9,260 nucleotides of DNA from Bacteroidales bacterium (GCA_017615435.1 JAGAAF010000012.1:1-9260), one strand, 5' to 3'. Shown: positions 1 to 7,553, numbered from the stretch's first letter. Made by a program: numbers and translations. The notes: generated by a model from the sequence alone, not told the origin.

Positions 1-106
1 AACCAAATATACTGACAGATGAGGGCTGCCCGTCCGATGTCAGGGGGTAGGTTGCGAAGATAAATGACGGATCAAAACAGAACCCGGCTTACTTTCCCGC
101 CTTTTT
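1..106 (+). ncRNA. rnpB: RNase P RNA, 3' end (5' part outside window)
   Basis: This is the catalytic RNA of RNase P, which removes 5' leaders from pre-tRNAs. Only the last ~105 nucleotides are in the window. Seen in sequence: the near-universal 3' core block ACAGAACCCGGCTTA at 77-91, preceded by AGATAAATGAC (58-68) and GGGTAGG (45-51), in the same order as in the E. coli RNA. The GGT at 46-48 aligns with the L15 motif that pairs with the tRNA CCA end. A 6-bp stem pairs 12-17 with 38-43, corresponding to the stem just before GGGTAGG in E. coli. Only six bases separate GGGTAGG from AGATAAATGAC, so helix P18 appears absent. The 3' end is set at the T5 run (102-106), which probably acts as the terminator together with the P1 helix; its 5' strand lies outside the window. 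It converges on the ClC gene, whose stop codon begins six bases further on. Confidence 0.9.
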
Positions 107-111
107 CAATT

Positions 112-1872
112 TCAATCTTCAGCTGAAATACTCTTCAGCTCTTCCCTGTAAGCCATCAGGATTCGGGACTTGGAGATGAATCCGAGGTAGTGCTTCTGTG
201 CATCCAGCACGGGAAGACGCCAGGCTCCGGTCTTCTCGAACTTGTCCAGCACAGAACTCATCTTTTCGTCGCGCTCCACGTATGCCGGCGGCTGCTTCAT
301 CAGATTGAACACCCGCACGGAGTCGTACTTGGCCGAATCGAACATATGCTTGCGGATATCGTCCATCTCCACGACCCCCTGGAAGATACCGTCGGAACCT
401 ACGACAGGGAAAATTGCCGCCGTGGAATTAGATACCGTCTCCATAATCTCTCCCAGAGTGGCGTCCAACTCAAGCCTGGGGTACTTGTCGCGCACCAAAT
501 CGGAAGTCTTAAGCAAGGTCAGCACGGCCTGATCGGAATCGTGGGTCAGCAGTTCCCCGCTCTGGGCGATGCGCTTGGTGTAGATCGAATATCGCTCCCA
601 GATGCGCGTGACGCCGAACGACACTGCCGAAGCGGTAATCAGCGGCACGAGCAGATCGTAGCCGCCCGTAATCTCGGCGATAAGGAAGATCGAGGTCATC
701 GGAGCCTGCATAACGCCGGCCATCATAGCCGCCATTCCGACTAGGACGAAGTTGGGCTCTGGCATATCCCACAGCGCAGCGCCGGTCGCCACATTGAGCA
801 GTCGCGACACCACGAAGCCCACGATGGCGCCCACGAACAGCGTAGGACCGAAGGTACCTCCGACTCCCCCGCCCGCATTTGTCAGCGTCATAGACACGAC
901 CTTCACGAACATAATCACGATGAAAGCGGCCACAAGTCCCCACGGCGAACTGGTCAGGAATGCGAGCGGCGAATCGCCCATCTCACCGATGGCGCCGTTC
1001 AGCAGGATGCTCACATCGCCGTAGCCTTCACCGTAGAGAGGCGGGAAAAGGTAGACCAGAAGGCCCACGCCCACCGCGGCTATCGCCCAACGGACCCACG
1101 GCTTGCGGATACGGGCCAGGCGGTCCTCCAACTTCAGCGTCGTGCGGGTAAAGTAGAGCGACATAAAGCCACAGACCACGCCCAGGACTATGTAGAATGG
1201 GATATTTTTCAGCGCGAAAGGCGCGAGCGCACATTCGAACGACGGGCCGACACCACGGAAAAGGTAGGCCACAACGGTCGCGGAGACGGTGCTCAGCAGA
1301 AGCGGCATCATACTCGCCAGCGACACGTTGAACAGCAGGACCTCCATCGTGAACAGCAGTCCCGCCAGCGGAGCCTTGAACACGCCCGCGATAGCGCCCG
1401 CCGCACCGCATCCGACTAGAATGGTCATATTGCGGTACGACAGTTTTCCGGCCTTGCCTATGTTCGAGCCGATAGCGGCACCGGTGTAAACGATCGGAGC
1501 CTCCGCGCCCACAGAACCGCCGAAGCCGATGGTCAATGCCGATGTGAGCACGGACGACCACATATTGTGCGGCTTGATGCGCGAGTCGTTTGTGCTGACG
1601 GCAAGAAGGACCTTCGTCACGCCGTGACCTATGTTGTCCTTAATAACGTAGCGGACCAACACGCCGGAAATCAGCATACCGATGCCCGGCAGCACTATCC
1701 TCCACAGGGAGTTCGACTGAGTCATAGGCGCCACCGCAGCTTGCACCAGACCGATCAGGGCCTGAAGAAGAACTGCCGCAAAACCAGTGCAGAGCCCCAC
1801 GAGGAGGCTCAGCAACAGTAATTTTTGTGATTCTTTGAGTTTAAGCATCTCCGCCGTCGGCAGGGTCTTCAT
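112..1872 (-). CDS. ClC-family anion channel/transporter with C-terminal CBS pair
   Basis: This is an inner-membrane ClC protein of 586 residues that moves chloride or another anion, either as an H+ antiporter or as a channel. Seen: many hydrophobic segments between about residues 18 and 420; the gate motif GSVGAEAPIVYTG (119-131), with E124 at the external gating-glutamate position; PLAGLLFTMEVLL (168-180); GGGVGGTFGPTLFVGA (334-349); and a cytosolic tail with two CBS-like repeats (about 459-512 and 525-580), which in the family often bind nucleotides. Two canonical residues differ. The central-site Ser of GSGIP is replaced by His83 in GHGVT, and the internal proton glutamate (E203 in E. coli ClC) aligns with Val178. 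Transported ion and mechanism are therefore uncertain. The annotated ATG overlaps the upstream gene by 32 bases. A second in-frame ATG (Met9, 1846-1848) would cut the overlap to 8 bases without losing a membrane segment. No Shine-Dalgarno sequence decides between them. It is probably co-transcribed with the small upstream gene; no terminator of its own is visible. Confidence 0.93.
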   Translation of the reverse strand: MKTLPTAEMLKLKESQKLLLLSLLVGLCTGFAAVLLQALIGLVQAAVAPMTQSNSLWRIVLPGIGMLISGVLVRYVIKDNIGHGVTKVLLAVSTNDSRIKPHNMWSSVLTSALTIGFGGSVGAEAPIVYTGAAIGSNIGKAGKLSYRNMTILVGCGAAGAIAGVFKAPLAGLLFTMEVLLFNVSLASMMPLLLSTVSATVVAYLFRGVGPSFECALAPFALKNIPFYIVLGVVCGFMSLYFTRTTLKLEDRLARIRKPWVRWAIAAVGVGLLVYLFPPLYGEGYGDVSILLNGAIGEMGDSPLAFLTSSPWGLVAAFIVIMFVKVVSMTLTNAGGGVGGTFGPTLFVGAIVGFVVSRLLNVATGAALWDMPEPNFVLVGMAAMMAGVMQAPMTSIFLIAEITGGYDLLVPLITASAVSFGVTRIWERYSIYTKRIAQSGELLTHDSDQAVLTLLKTSDLVRDKYPRLELDATLGEIMETVSNSTAAIFPVVGSDGIFQGVVEMDDIRKHMFDSAKYDSVRVFNLMKQPPAYVERDEKMSSVLDKFEKTGAWRLPVLDAQKHYLGFISKSRILMAYREELKSISAED

Positions 1873-2215
1873 CCGAGCCGTACTGGGCGATGTTGTCGTC
1901 GGGAAGGGTTTCGCCCTCGCCGGAGGTGTCGGATGCAGAGGTGAGCTGCTCGGCCTCGGCCTCCTCTTCCCCTTCGAGCCAGCGCTCGAGATCTTCGACG
2001 TCGTCGACGTCCACCTTGATCTTTACGAGATATATTGCGTCGGGAATCTCGACAGTGACTGCATAGAAAGATGTGCCGTCCGGTTTCGGATACTTTACGA
2101 GATCGTTCAGATAATCGTTGAAACCGCGGGGATACTTCTCGGCAAACGCCGCTGCTAGTTCCTCGGACATATTTTCATAACTGACTACGTGTCTTTTCTT
2201 TCCGTCTGGTGTCAT
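1841..2215 (-). CDS. Small hypothetical protein with acidic C-terminal tail
   Basis: I cannot assign a function. The predicted protein has 124 residues, no signal peptide and no membrane segment. Residues 1-67 look like a compact alpha/beta domain: an amphipathic helix-rich start (MSEELAAAFAEKYPRGFNDY, 16-35) followed by beta-like strands around SFYAVTVEIP and AIYLVKIKV (49-68). From residue 69 onward there are 22 Asp/Glu and one basic residue (R78), so the tail is probably disordered. The domain resembles short uncharacterised proteins I associate with Bacteroidales genomes, but this is from memory. It is the first gene after the argS terminator, and its end overlaps the start of the ClC gene, which suggests translational coupling. 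It could be a cytosolic partner or regulator of the transporter, or simply co-located. Natural reading-frame composition and the conserved-looking domain argue that it is real. Confidence 0.75.
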   Translation of the reverse strand: MTPDGKKRHVVSYENMSEELAAAFAEKYPRGFNDYLNDLVKYPKPDGTSFYAVTVEIPDAIYLVKIKVDVDDVEDLERWLEGEEEAEAEQLTSASDTSGEGETLPDDNIAQYGSDEDPADGGDA

Positions 2216-2235
2216 AGTTTTATCTAATTGCGGTG

Positions 2236-2243
2236 CAATATTA
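2236..2243 (-). promoter_or_regulatory. Weak candidate -7 element for the small gene and ClC unit
   Basis: On the minus strand this reads TAATATTG, one mismatch from the Bacteroidota -7 consensus TAnnTTTG, about 20 bases before the ATG of the small gene. A T-rich TTTT lies where the TTTG -33 element would be, but those bases also belong to the U-tract of the argS terminator. Some promoter is expected here because the terminator isolates this unit; the exact element is a guess. Confidence 0.25.
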
Positions 2244-2259
2244 GGGCAATAAAACCGAA

Positions 2260-2304
2260 TAAAAAAATATTTCGGTGCTTTTTGTGAGAAAAAGCACCGA
2301 AATA
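2260..2304 (-). terminator. Rho-independent terminator of the htrA-rpoD-argS unit
   Basis: Bases 2268-2283 and 2289-2304 form a perfect 16-bp stem with a five-base loop (2284-2288). On the minus strand the stem is followed directly by a run of seven T (A2261-A2267 on the + strand), the classic intrinsic-terminator layout. It begins 21 bases after the argS stop codon. Read in the + direction there is no T-run, so the polarity points to argS. Confidence 0.88.
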
Positions 2305-2325
2305 CAGTTTAATGGGGTTGTCGGG

Positions 2326-4056
2326 CTACATTCTGTCCGGCAATTGAATACCCAGAAGTCCCATTGCGGAGCGCAGGACGTCGGCGACTACGGTGATGAG
2401 CTGAAGGCGCATCGAGAGGAGCGCGGCGTCCGGTTCGCGGAGTATCTGTGTGTCGTGGTAATACTGATTGAATTCCTTCGCGAGATCGTAGGAGTAGTTC
2501 GCCAGAACTGCCGGTGAGAAACTCTCAGCGGCCTCCGCCACCTTCGACGGGTATGCCGAAACGATCTTGACCAGTCGCACCTCCTTCGGGCTGAGCTCGG
2601 CGCTGTCCGCCGTCGCCGCCTTCAGGCCCTGCTCCTCCGCTTTGCGAAGGATGCTGCGGATGCGGGCGTGAGTGTACTGGATGAACGGACCGGTGTTGCC
2701 GTTGAAATCGATCGATTCCTTCGGATTGAAGAGCATAGTCTTCTTCGGGTCCACCTTCAGGATGAAGTACTTCAGGGCACCTAGGCCTATCATATGGTAC
2801 AACGCATCCTTTTCAGAGTCGCTGAGATCGGCGAGTTTGCCCGATTCGTCGGACGCGGCCTTCGCCTCCTGGTACATAGACTCGATAAGGTCGTCAGCGT
2901 CCACGACGGTTCCCTCGCGGGACTTCATCTTGCCCTCCGGCAGCTCGACCATACCGTAGCTGAGGTGATAGATGCGCTCCGCCCAGTCGAAACCGAGCTT
3001 TGCGAGCACGAGCTTCAGAACCTGGAAATGGTAGTCCTGCTCATTGCCGACCACATACACGTGTGAGTCGAGGCTATACTCGGCAAAACGCCTTTCGGCG
3101 GTACCGAGGTCCTGGGTCATATACACGGAAGTGCCGTCCGAACGGAGAAGCAACTTGCGGTCAAGCCCGTCGGCAGTGAGGTCGCACCACACCGAGCCGT
3201 CCGGATCACGCTGGAAAACGCCCATATCCAAGCCCTTCTGAACCAGCTCCTTTCCGAGCAGATAGGTCTGCGATTCGTAGTATGTGCGGTCGAAACTGAT
3301 TCCGAGGGCTTTGTAGGTCTGCGCGAAGCCTTCGAACACCCACTCGTTCATCATCTTCCAGAGCTCGCGGACGTGCTGGTCGCCCTTTTCCCAATCGACG
3401 AGCATCTTGTGCACGTCGTCGGCCACTGCCGGATTCTCATTCTCCATCTTGGCGTACTCCACATAGCAGTCGCCCACGAGGTGGTCGCCCTTCTTGCCGG
3501 TCGATTCCGGGGTAGCGCCGTTAAAACGCTGCTCCCACGCGTACATACTTTTGCAGATATGCACGCCACGGTCGTTCACGAGAGTTGCCTTGATCACCTT
3601 GTTGCCGGCAGCCTTCAGAATATCCGAAACCGATGCTCCAAGGAGATTGTTGCGGATATGGCCGAGATGAAGCGGCTTGTTGGTATTGGGCGAGGAGAAC
3701 TCGACCATTACGGTCTTACCCGTCGAAGGCAGCTGACCGTACTCTTTATCAGAGGCAACCGCCTGCAGGGCCTCCCTCCAGTATGTGCCGGAAAGGCAGA
3801 TATTGAGGAAACCCTTCACCACATTGTACGAAGAAACCTCAGGGCAGTTCGCCTTGAGGTATTCTCCTATTGCGTTGCCGGTAGCTTCCGGCGCCTGATG
3901 CGAGGTCTTGAGAAGAGGAAACACCACCAGGGTGTAGTCTCCCTCAAACTCTTTGCGGGTAACCGCCACCTGAAGCGATTCAGCCGGGCAATCCGCGCCG
4001 TACAGAGCTTTGACGGCCTCTGAGGCCTTCGCGGCAAGGAACTGTTCCGCAGTCAT
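2326..4056 (-). CDS. argS: Arginyl-tRNA synthetase
   Basis: This is a class Ia synthetase that charges tRNA-Arg with arginine in the cytosol, using ATP. It has 576 residues, within the usual range for bacterial ArgRS. Seen in order: the N-terminal Arg-specific additional domain (about 1-85, with KEFEGDYTLVVFPLLK); the Rossmann catalytic domain opened by VEFSSPNTNKPLHLGHIRN (118-136), where HLGH (130-133) is the HIGH signature; VNDRG (160-164); YVVGNEQDYHF (334-344); the KMSKS-like loop GKMKSREGT (375-383); and the anticodon-binding DALR domain (about 455-576, with GPFIQYTHARIRSI near its start). The loop reads KMKSR rather than KMSKS; departures at this loop are common in ArgRS and do not suggest inactivation. 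Its ATG shares one base with the rpoD stop codon (TAATG), implying coupled translation. Transcription ends at the hairpin at 2260-2304. Confidence 0.97.
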   Translation of the reverse strand: MTAEQFLAAKASEAVKALYGADCPAESLQVAVTRKEFEGDYTLVVFPLLKTSHQAPEATGNAIGEYLKANCPEVSSYNVVKGFLNICLSGTYWREALQAVASDKEYGQLPSTGKTVMVEFSSPNTNKPLHLGHIRNNLLGASVSDILKAAGNKVIKATLVNDRGVHICKSMYAWEQRFNGATPESTGKKGDHLVGDCYVEYAKMENENPAVADDVHKMLVDWEKGDQHVRELWKMMNEWVFEGFAQTYKALGISFDRTYYESQTYLLGKELVQKGLDMGVFQRDPDGSVWCDLTADGLDRKLLLRSDGTSVYMTQDLGTAERRFAEYSLDSHVYVVGNEQDYHFQVLKLVLAKLGFDWAERIYHLSYGMVELPEGKMKSREGTVVDADDLIESMYQEAKAASDESGKLADLSDSEKDALYHMIGLGALKYFILKVDPKKTMLFNPKESIDFNGNTGPFIQYTHARIRSILRKAEEQGLKAATADSAELSPKEVRLVKIVSAYPSKVAEAAESFSPAVLANYSYDLAKEFNQYYHDTQILREPDAALLSMRLQLITVVADVLRSAMGLLGIQLPDRM

Positions 4057-4916
4057 TATCCCAGATAAGTCTTAAGGAGTTTGCTTGCGGAAGGTTTCTT
4101 GAGTTTGCGTATGGCTTTCTCTTTGATCTGGCGGACACGCTCCCTCGTGAGGTCAAGGTTCTCTCCAATCTCCTCGAGAGTCATCTCCTGGCAGCCGATG
4201 CCGAAGAAACACTTGATGATCTCCCTCTCACGGGGAGTGAGGATCTGGAGCGAACGCTCGATCTCGGTGCTGAGCGACTCGTTCGTCAGGCCCTTGTCGG
4301 CCATAGGCGAATCGTCGTTCGGCAGAACGTCCAGAAGGCTGTTGTCTTCGCCTTCCACAAAGGGGGCGTCCACACTTACGTGGCGTCCTGAGACCCTTAA
4401 GGTATCGGCAATCTTATCGCGAGGGATGTCGATCATCTCGGCAAGTTCCTCAGTCGAAGGCTGGCGTTCGTTTTCCTGCTCGAAGCGGCCCAGGGCCTTG
4501 TTGATCTTATTGAGCGATCCGACCTGGTTCAGGGGCAGACGCACGATACGGCTCTGCTCAGCGAGGGCCTGGAGGATGCTCTGACGGATCCACCACACTG
4601 CGTAGGAGATGAACTTGAAACCGCGGGTTTCATCGAACTTCTCTGCGGCCTTGATCAGGCCGAGGTTTCCTTCGTTGATAAGGTCCGGGAGGCTGAGGCC
4701 CTGGTTCTGATACTGTTTCGCCACGGAAACCACGAACCTCAGGTTTGCCTTCGTGAGTTTTTCAAGCGCCTCCTGATCACCCTTGCGGATGCGCTGCGCG
4801 AGTTCCACTTCCTCTTCCGGTGACACCAACTCTTCGCGGCCTATTTCCTGGAGATACTTATCCAGCGAGGCGCTCTCGCGGTTGGTGATGCTTTTTGTAA
4901 TCTTAAGCTGTCTCAT
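4056..4916 (-). CDS. rpoD: Primary RNA polymerase sigma factor (sigma-70 family, Bacteroidota type)
   Basis: This is the housekeeping sigma factor, which directs RNA polymerase to -33/-7 promoters. At 286 residues it is much shorter than E. coli RpoD because region 1.1 and the non-conserved insert are missing, as is usual for the primary sigma of Bacteroides and relatives. Seen: region 1.2 (about 15-48, [20 protein letters not shown]); region 2 (49-122), including [20 protein letters not shown] (76-95) and the region 2.3/2.4 block [17 protein letters not shown] (98-114); region 3 (about 125-205); and region 4 (220-282), with the helix-turn-helix [20 protein letters not shown] (245-264). The close match to the Bacteroides primary sigma and the intact regions 1.2-4 separate it from ECF or alternative sigmas. 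It starts 16 bases after the htrA stop codon and overlaps argS by one base, so it is probably expressed from the htrA promoter, possibly helped by internal promoters that I cannot identify. Confidence 0.96.
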   Translation of the reverse strand: MRQLKITKSITNRESASLDKYLQEIGREELVSPEEEVELAQRIRKGDQEALEKLTKANLRFVVSVAKQYQNQGLSLPDLINEGNLGLIKAAEKFDETRGFKFISYAVWWIRQSILQALAEQSRIVRLPLNQVGSLNKINKALGRFEQENERQPSTEELAEMIDIPRDKIADTLRVSGRHVSVDAPFVEGEDNSLLDVLPNDDSPMADKGLTNESLSTEIERSLQILTPREREIIKCFFGIGCQEMTLEEIGENLDLTRERVRQIKEKAIRKLKKPSASKLLKTYLG

Positions 4917-4932
4917 TATCTGTCTATAAACT

Positions 4933-6318
4933 TTACTGCTCCTTGGGGAGGGCGTAGAAGACAGAGCGTCCGGAGGGAGTAAGGCCTTCGATGACCACTA
5001 CCCTGCCGGCTTTTCCGGCTTCATCCACCACATCCTGAGGTTTCGAGACAGGATGATCATTCACATAGCGTATGATCAGGCCATCCTGAACTCCGGCATC
5101 AGCAAGTTTACCGTTTCCGACGGACACCACCTCGACTCCCGCCTTTATGCGGAGAGCTTTGAGTGTCTTGGAATCCGCAGCTTTGAGTTTCGCACCGTAG
5201 AATACGGCTGAGCCGTCTTCCTCGACTGTTCCCTTATTCTCCGAATCAGAGTTGAAGGTAACCTTTACGGTGTGGACCTTGCCGTCGCGGACATACTCAA
5301 TCTGGGCGACGTCGCCCGGATGGTAGCTGTTAACGATAGTCTGCAGCGATGAAGTGCCTTTGACGGGCTTGGAATCAACCTTACGGAGCACATCTCCGGC
5401 CTTGATTCCGGCTTTGTCTGCAGAGCCGCCTTTGCCGACCTCAACAATATATACGCCGTCAAGGTCGGAAAGTTTCATATCCTCGGCGATTTTTTCAGTG
5501 ACTGGGCTCATAGTAACTCCAAGTTTCGCCCTGCGCACCGCACCGAAGTCGATAAGGTCAGCAACTGTTTTCTTTACGATATTAGAAGGGACAGCAAAAG
5601 AATATCCGGTGTAAGATCCTGTCTGTGAGATAATTGCAGTGTTCACGCCTACCAGCTGGCCCTTCTTGTTCACGAGGGCGCCGCCGGAGTTGCCGGGGTT
5701 CACGGCAGCATCGGTCTGGATGAACGACTCAATCTTGAACTCTCCGGTGTAGTTCGGCATCGAACGGCCCTTGGCGCTGACGATGCCCGCCGTGATGGTG
5801 GAGCGCAGATCGTAGGGCGAGCCGATCGCGAGCACCCACTCGCCGAGGCGAAGCTGGTCGGAGTCGGCCATCTCGAGCGCCGGCAGGCCGGTCGCATCGA
5901 TCTTGATAAGGGCCACGTCAGTCGCGGGATCGGTGCCGATGATGGTGGCATCGTACGAGCGGTTGTTGTTGAGCGTCACGCGTACTTTTGTGGCCTGCGA
6001 GACGACGTGGTTATTGGTAACGATATATCCGTCCGGGCGGATGATCACACCCGAGCCGCTGCCCTTGCGCTCCCTGCTCTGAGGCTGCGCGAACTCGTCG
6101 CCGAAGAAGAAGCGGAAGAAAGGATCGTCCAGCTGGGGCGCCTGATAGGTCTGGGTAACTGTGACTTCCACATAAACGACGGCCTCCACGGCGGTCTCCG
6201 CTGCATAAGTGAAGTCGGGATAATCACGCTGCTGAGCGTCTGACAAATTGGCAGAATTGGCCGGCACCGCCGCCATCAGGCCAAGCGCTGCCAGAACTGA
6301 AAATAAGGTTTTACGCAT
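4933..6318 (-). CDS. htrA: HtrA/DegP-type periplasmic serine protease with two PDZ domains
   Basis: This is a Do/HtrA-family protease and chaperone that degrades or refolds damaged envelope proteins in the periplasm. It has 461 residues. Seen: a signal peptide (MRK, hydrophobic core, NSA with probable cleavage after A23); an LA-loop-like insert rich in Phe and Pro (about 55-85); and a trypsin-like domain with the triad His104 (TNNHVV), Asp134 (ATDVALIKI) and Ser211 in [13 protein letters not shown]1 (about 265-355) contains [20 protein letters not shown], with carboxylate-binding-loop-like features; a diverged PDZ2 (about 375-455) contains [17 protein letters not shown]. All catalytic residues are present, so it should be active. 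It heads the htrA-rpoD-argS cluster and is transcribed away from dnaN. I recall the htrA-rpoD order from Bacteroides genomes too. DegP and DegQ cannot be told apart from sequence alone. Confidence 0.95.
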   Translation of the reverse strand: MRKTLFSVLAALGLMAAVPANSANLSDAQQRDYPDFTYAAETAVEAVVYVEVTVTQTYQAPQLDDPFFRFFFGDEFAQPQSRERKGSGSGVIIRPDGYIVTNNHVVSQATKVRVTLNNNRSYDATIIGTDPATDVALIKIDATGLPALEMADSDQLRLGEWVLAIGSPYDLRSTITAGIVSAKGRSMPNYTGEFKIESFIQTDAAVNPGNSGGALVNKKGQLVGVNTAIISQTGSYTGYSFAVPSNIVKKTVADLIDFGAVRRAKLGVTMSPVTEKIAEDMKLSDLDGVYIVEVGKGGSADKAGIKAGDVLRKVDSKPVKGTSSLQTIVNSYHPGDVAQIEYVRDGKVHTVKVTFNSDSENKGTVEEDGSAVFYGAKLKAADSKTLKALRIKAGVEVVSVGNGKLADAGVQDGLIIRYVNDHPVSKPQDVVDEAGKAGRVVVIEGLTPSGRSVFYALPKEQ

Positions 6319-6374
6319 AGTACTATTGATGTTTTAACTAATAATCGTATTCGCCTGTTCATAAAGTCAAATTG

Positions 6375-6407
6375 TGTGCCAAATATCCGAGATATTTGTT
6401 ATATTTG
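6375..6407 (+). promoter_or_regulatory. Predicted promoter of dnaN and the exonuclease gene
   Basis: TATATTTG (6400-6407) matches the Bacteroidota -7 consensus TAnnTTTG exactly. TGTG (6375-6378), 21 bases upstream, is one mismatch from the -33 TTTG. Transcription would begin near 6412-6414, giving a leader of just over 20 bases. AAGGA (6425-6429), five bases before the ATG, is a possible ribosome-binding site, which is unusual for this window. The sigma factor needed is encoded by rpoD in the neighbouring divergent unit. Confidence 0.55.
6380..6398. promoter_or_regulatory. Perfect 8-bp inverted repeat next to the dnaN promoter (possible operator)
   Basis: CAAATATC (6380-6387) and GATATTTG (6391-6398) are exact reverse complements separated by CGA. 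The repeat lies between the proposed -33 and -7 elements of dnaN and within the 116-bp gap shared with htrA. It could bind a dimeric regulator. Alternatively, each arm is a one-mismatch -7 element (GATATTTG), making a back-to-back pair facing dnaN and htrA. AT-rich promoter DNA can also produce such repeats by chance. Confidence 0.35.
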
Positions 6408-6434
6408 CCCAGATAAACAAAACCAAGGACACAT

Positions 6435-7553
6435 ATGGAATTCAACGTTTCGAGTGCAGAACTCCTCAAAAGCATAATGGATGTCAGCAAGGCCATCCCC
6501 GCCAAGTCGGTGCTTCCTATTCTTGAAAACTTCCTCTTCGTTGCCAAGGACGGCAGCCTTGAGATTACAGCCTCCGACCAGGAGCTCACCCTTCGCACCA
6601 CCCTCGCAGTGGAACTTCGCGAAGAAGGCAGCATCGCAGTGCCCGCCCGTCAGATGATAGACCTCATCAAGGCCCTGCCCGATCAGCCTGTCAGCATAAA
6701 GACCACTTCGGACAGCTCGTTCGAATGCACTTGGGCGAACGGTAATTCCTCCCTCCCCTTCTTCCCCGCCGAGGACTATCCCGAGATAGTCGGCGCAGGT
6801 GATGACGCGCAGACTGTCGTCTTCCCCGCCCAGGCCCTTGCCGACGGCATCAGCGGAACAATCTACGCCACCGCGGACGATGAGATGCGCCCTGCGATGA
6901 ACGGTATCTTCTTCGATATGGGAACCCAGAGCACCACCCTCGTGGCCTCGGATTCGCATAAGCTCATCTGCTACACCGACGCAGATCTGCAGGCCCCCGC
7001 AGAGGCTTCCTTCATCCTGCACAAGAGGCCCGCTGGCGTTCTGAAGAGCATCCTTGGTAAAGATGTCGAGACAGTCGAGGTCACCTTCGACACCAACACA
7101 GCCGTGTTCAAGTTCGGCCAGACCCTTATGGTCTGCCGCCTGATAGTCGGAAGGTATCCTAAATATCGCGACGTCATCCCTCAGAACAACAGCAATATCC
7201 TGAAGATCGAAAGGGCACAGCTTCTTGACACGGTGCGCCGTGTGGCAGTCTGCGCGAACAAAGCTTCGAACCATATCAAGTTCGACCTCAAGGCCGGCCA
7301 GCTGGAAATCACAGCCCAGGACCTCGGCTTCGCCATCGCAGCTTACGAAATGATCAAGTGCGATTACAACGGAGCAGACCTCAGCATAGGTTTCAAGAGC
7401 AGCTTCCTTATCGAGATCCTCAGCAATATGACCTGCGAGACCGTCGTAATGAAGTTCGCCGATCCTCGCCGTGCAGCCCTCATCGTCCCTGCGGAAGAAG
7501 AGGCCGAGAGCGAAAAGATCTGCGGCATCATTATGCCGATTATGGTTTCTTAA
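6435..7553 (+). CDS. dnaN: DNA polymerase III beta subunit (sliding clamp)
   Basis: This is the beta clamp, a ring-shaped dimer that tethers DNA polymerase III and repair enzymes to DNA. It has 372 residues, close to the family norm. Seen: three repeated clamp folds (about 1-120, 121-245 and 246-372); an N-terminus of the form MEFNVSSAELLKSIMDVSKA followed by PAKSVLPILENFLF (22-35); SLEITASDQELTLRT in the first domain; GIFFDMGTQSTTLVASDSHK in the second; GRYPKYRDVIP, matching the conserved interdomain segment that includes part of the partner-binding cleft; and the typical end MPIMVS, where bacterial clamps usually end in MPM-type residues contributing to the same cleft. It is transcribed divergently from htrA. 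The exonuclease gene follows after 12 bases, so the two are very probably one operon. It is not next to dnaA in this window. Confidence 0.98.
   Translation: MEFNVSSAELLKSIMDVSKAIPAKSVLPILENFLFVAKDGSLEITASDQELTLRTTLAVELREEGSIAVPARQMIDLIKALPDQPVSIKTTSDSSFECTWANGNSSLPFFPAEDYPEIVGAGDDAQTVVFPAQALADGISGTIYATADDEMRPAMNGIFFDMGTQSTTLVASDSHKLICYTDADLQAPAEASFILHKRPAGVLKSILGKDVETVEVTFDTNTAVFKFGQTLMVCRLIVGRYPKYRDVIPQNNSNILKIERAQLLDTVRRVAVCANKASNHIKFDLKAGQLEITAQDLGFAIAAYEMIKCDYNGADLSIGFKSSFLIEILSNMTCETVVMKFADPRRAALIVPAEEEAESEKICGIIMPIMVS

Noticed and set aside
375..383. ArgS KMSKS-type loop reading KMKSR (protein residues 376-380; the coordinates given here are residue numbers in the protein, not bases) as a sign of a degenerate enzyme
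   Set aside because: ArgRS enzymes often depart from KMSKS in this loop. All other catalytic and tRNA-binding blocks are intact and the gene sits in a core operon.
3373..4023. Open frame of 216 codons antisense to argS, and similar frames at 190-744 (+) and 1028-1561 (-)
   Set aside because: They lie wholly within well-identified genes, are rich in Arg/His as expected for shadow frames, and show no motifs or start signals.
6342..6371. Possible htrA promoter on the minus strand: TTTG (6368-6371), 18 bases, TACGATTA (6342-6349)
   Set aside because: The -7 part has two mismatches to TAnnTTTG and AT-rich DNA gives many such hits. A promoter must exist in this gap, but I cannot place it.
6399..7274. 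Long open frame (291 codons) antisense to dnaN
   Set aside because: It is a shadow of dnaN, whose GC-rich third positions keep the opposite frame open. The translation shows no recognisable domain and the dnaN call is secure.
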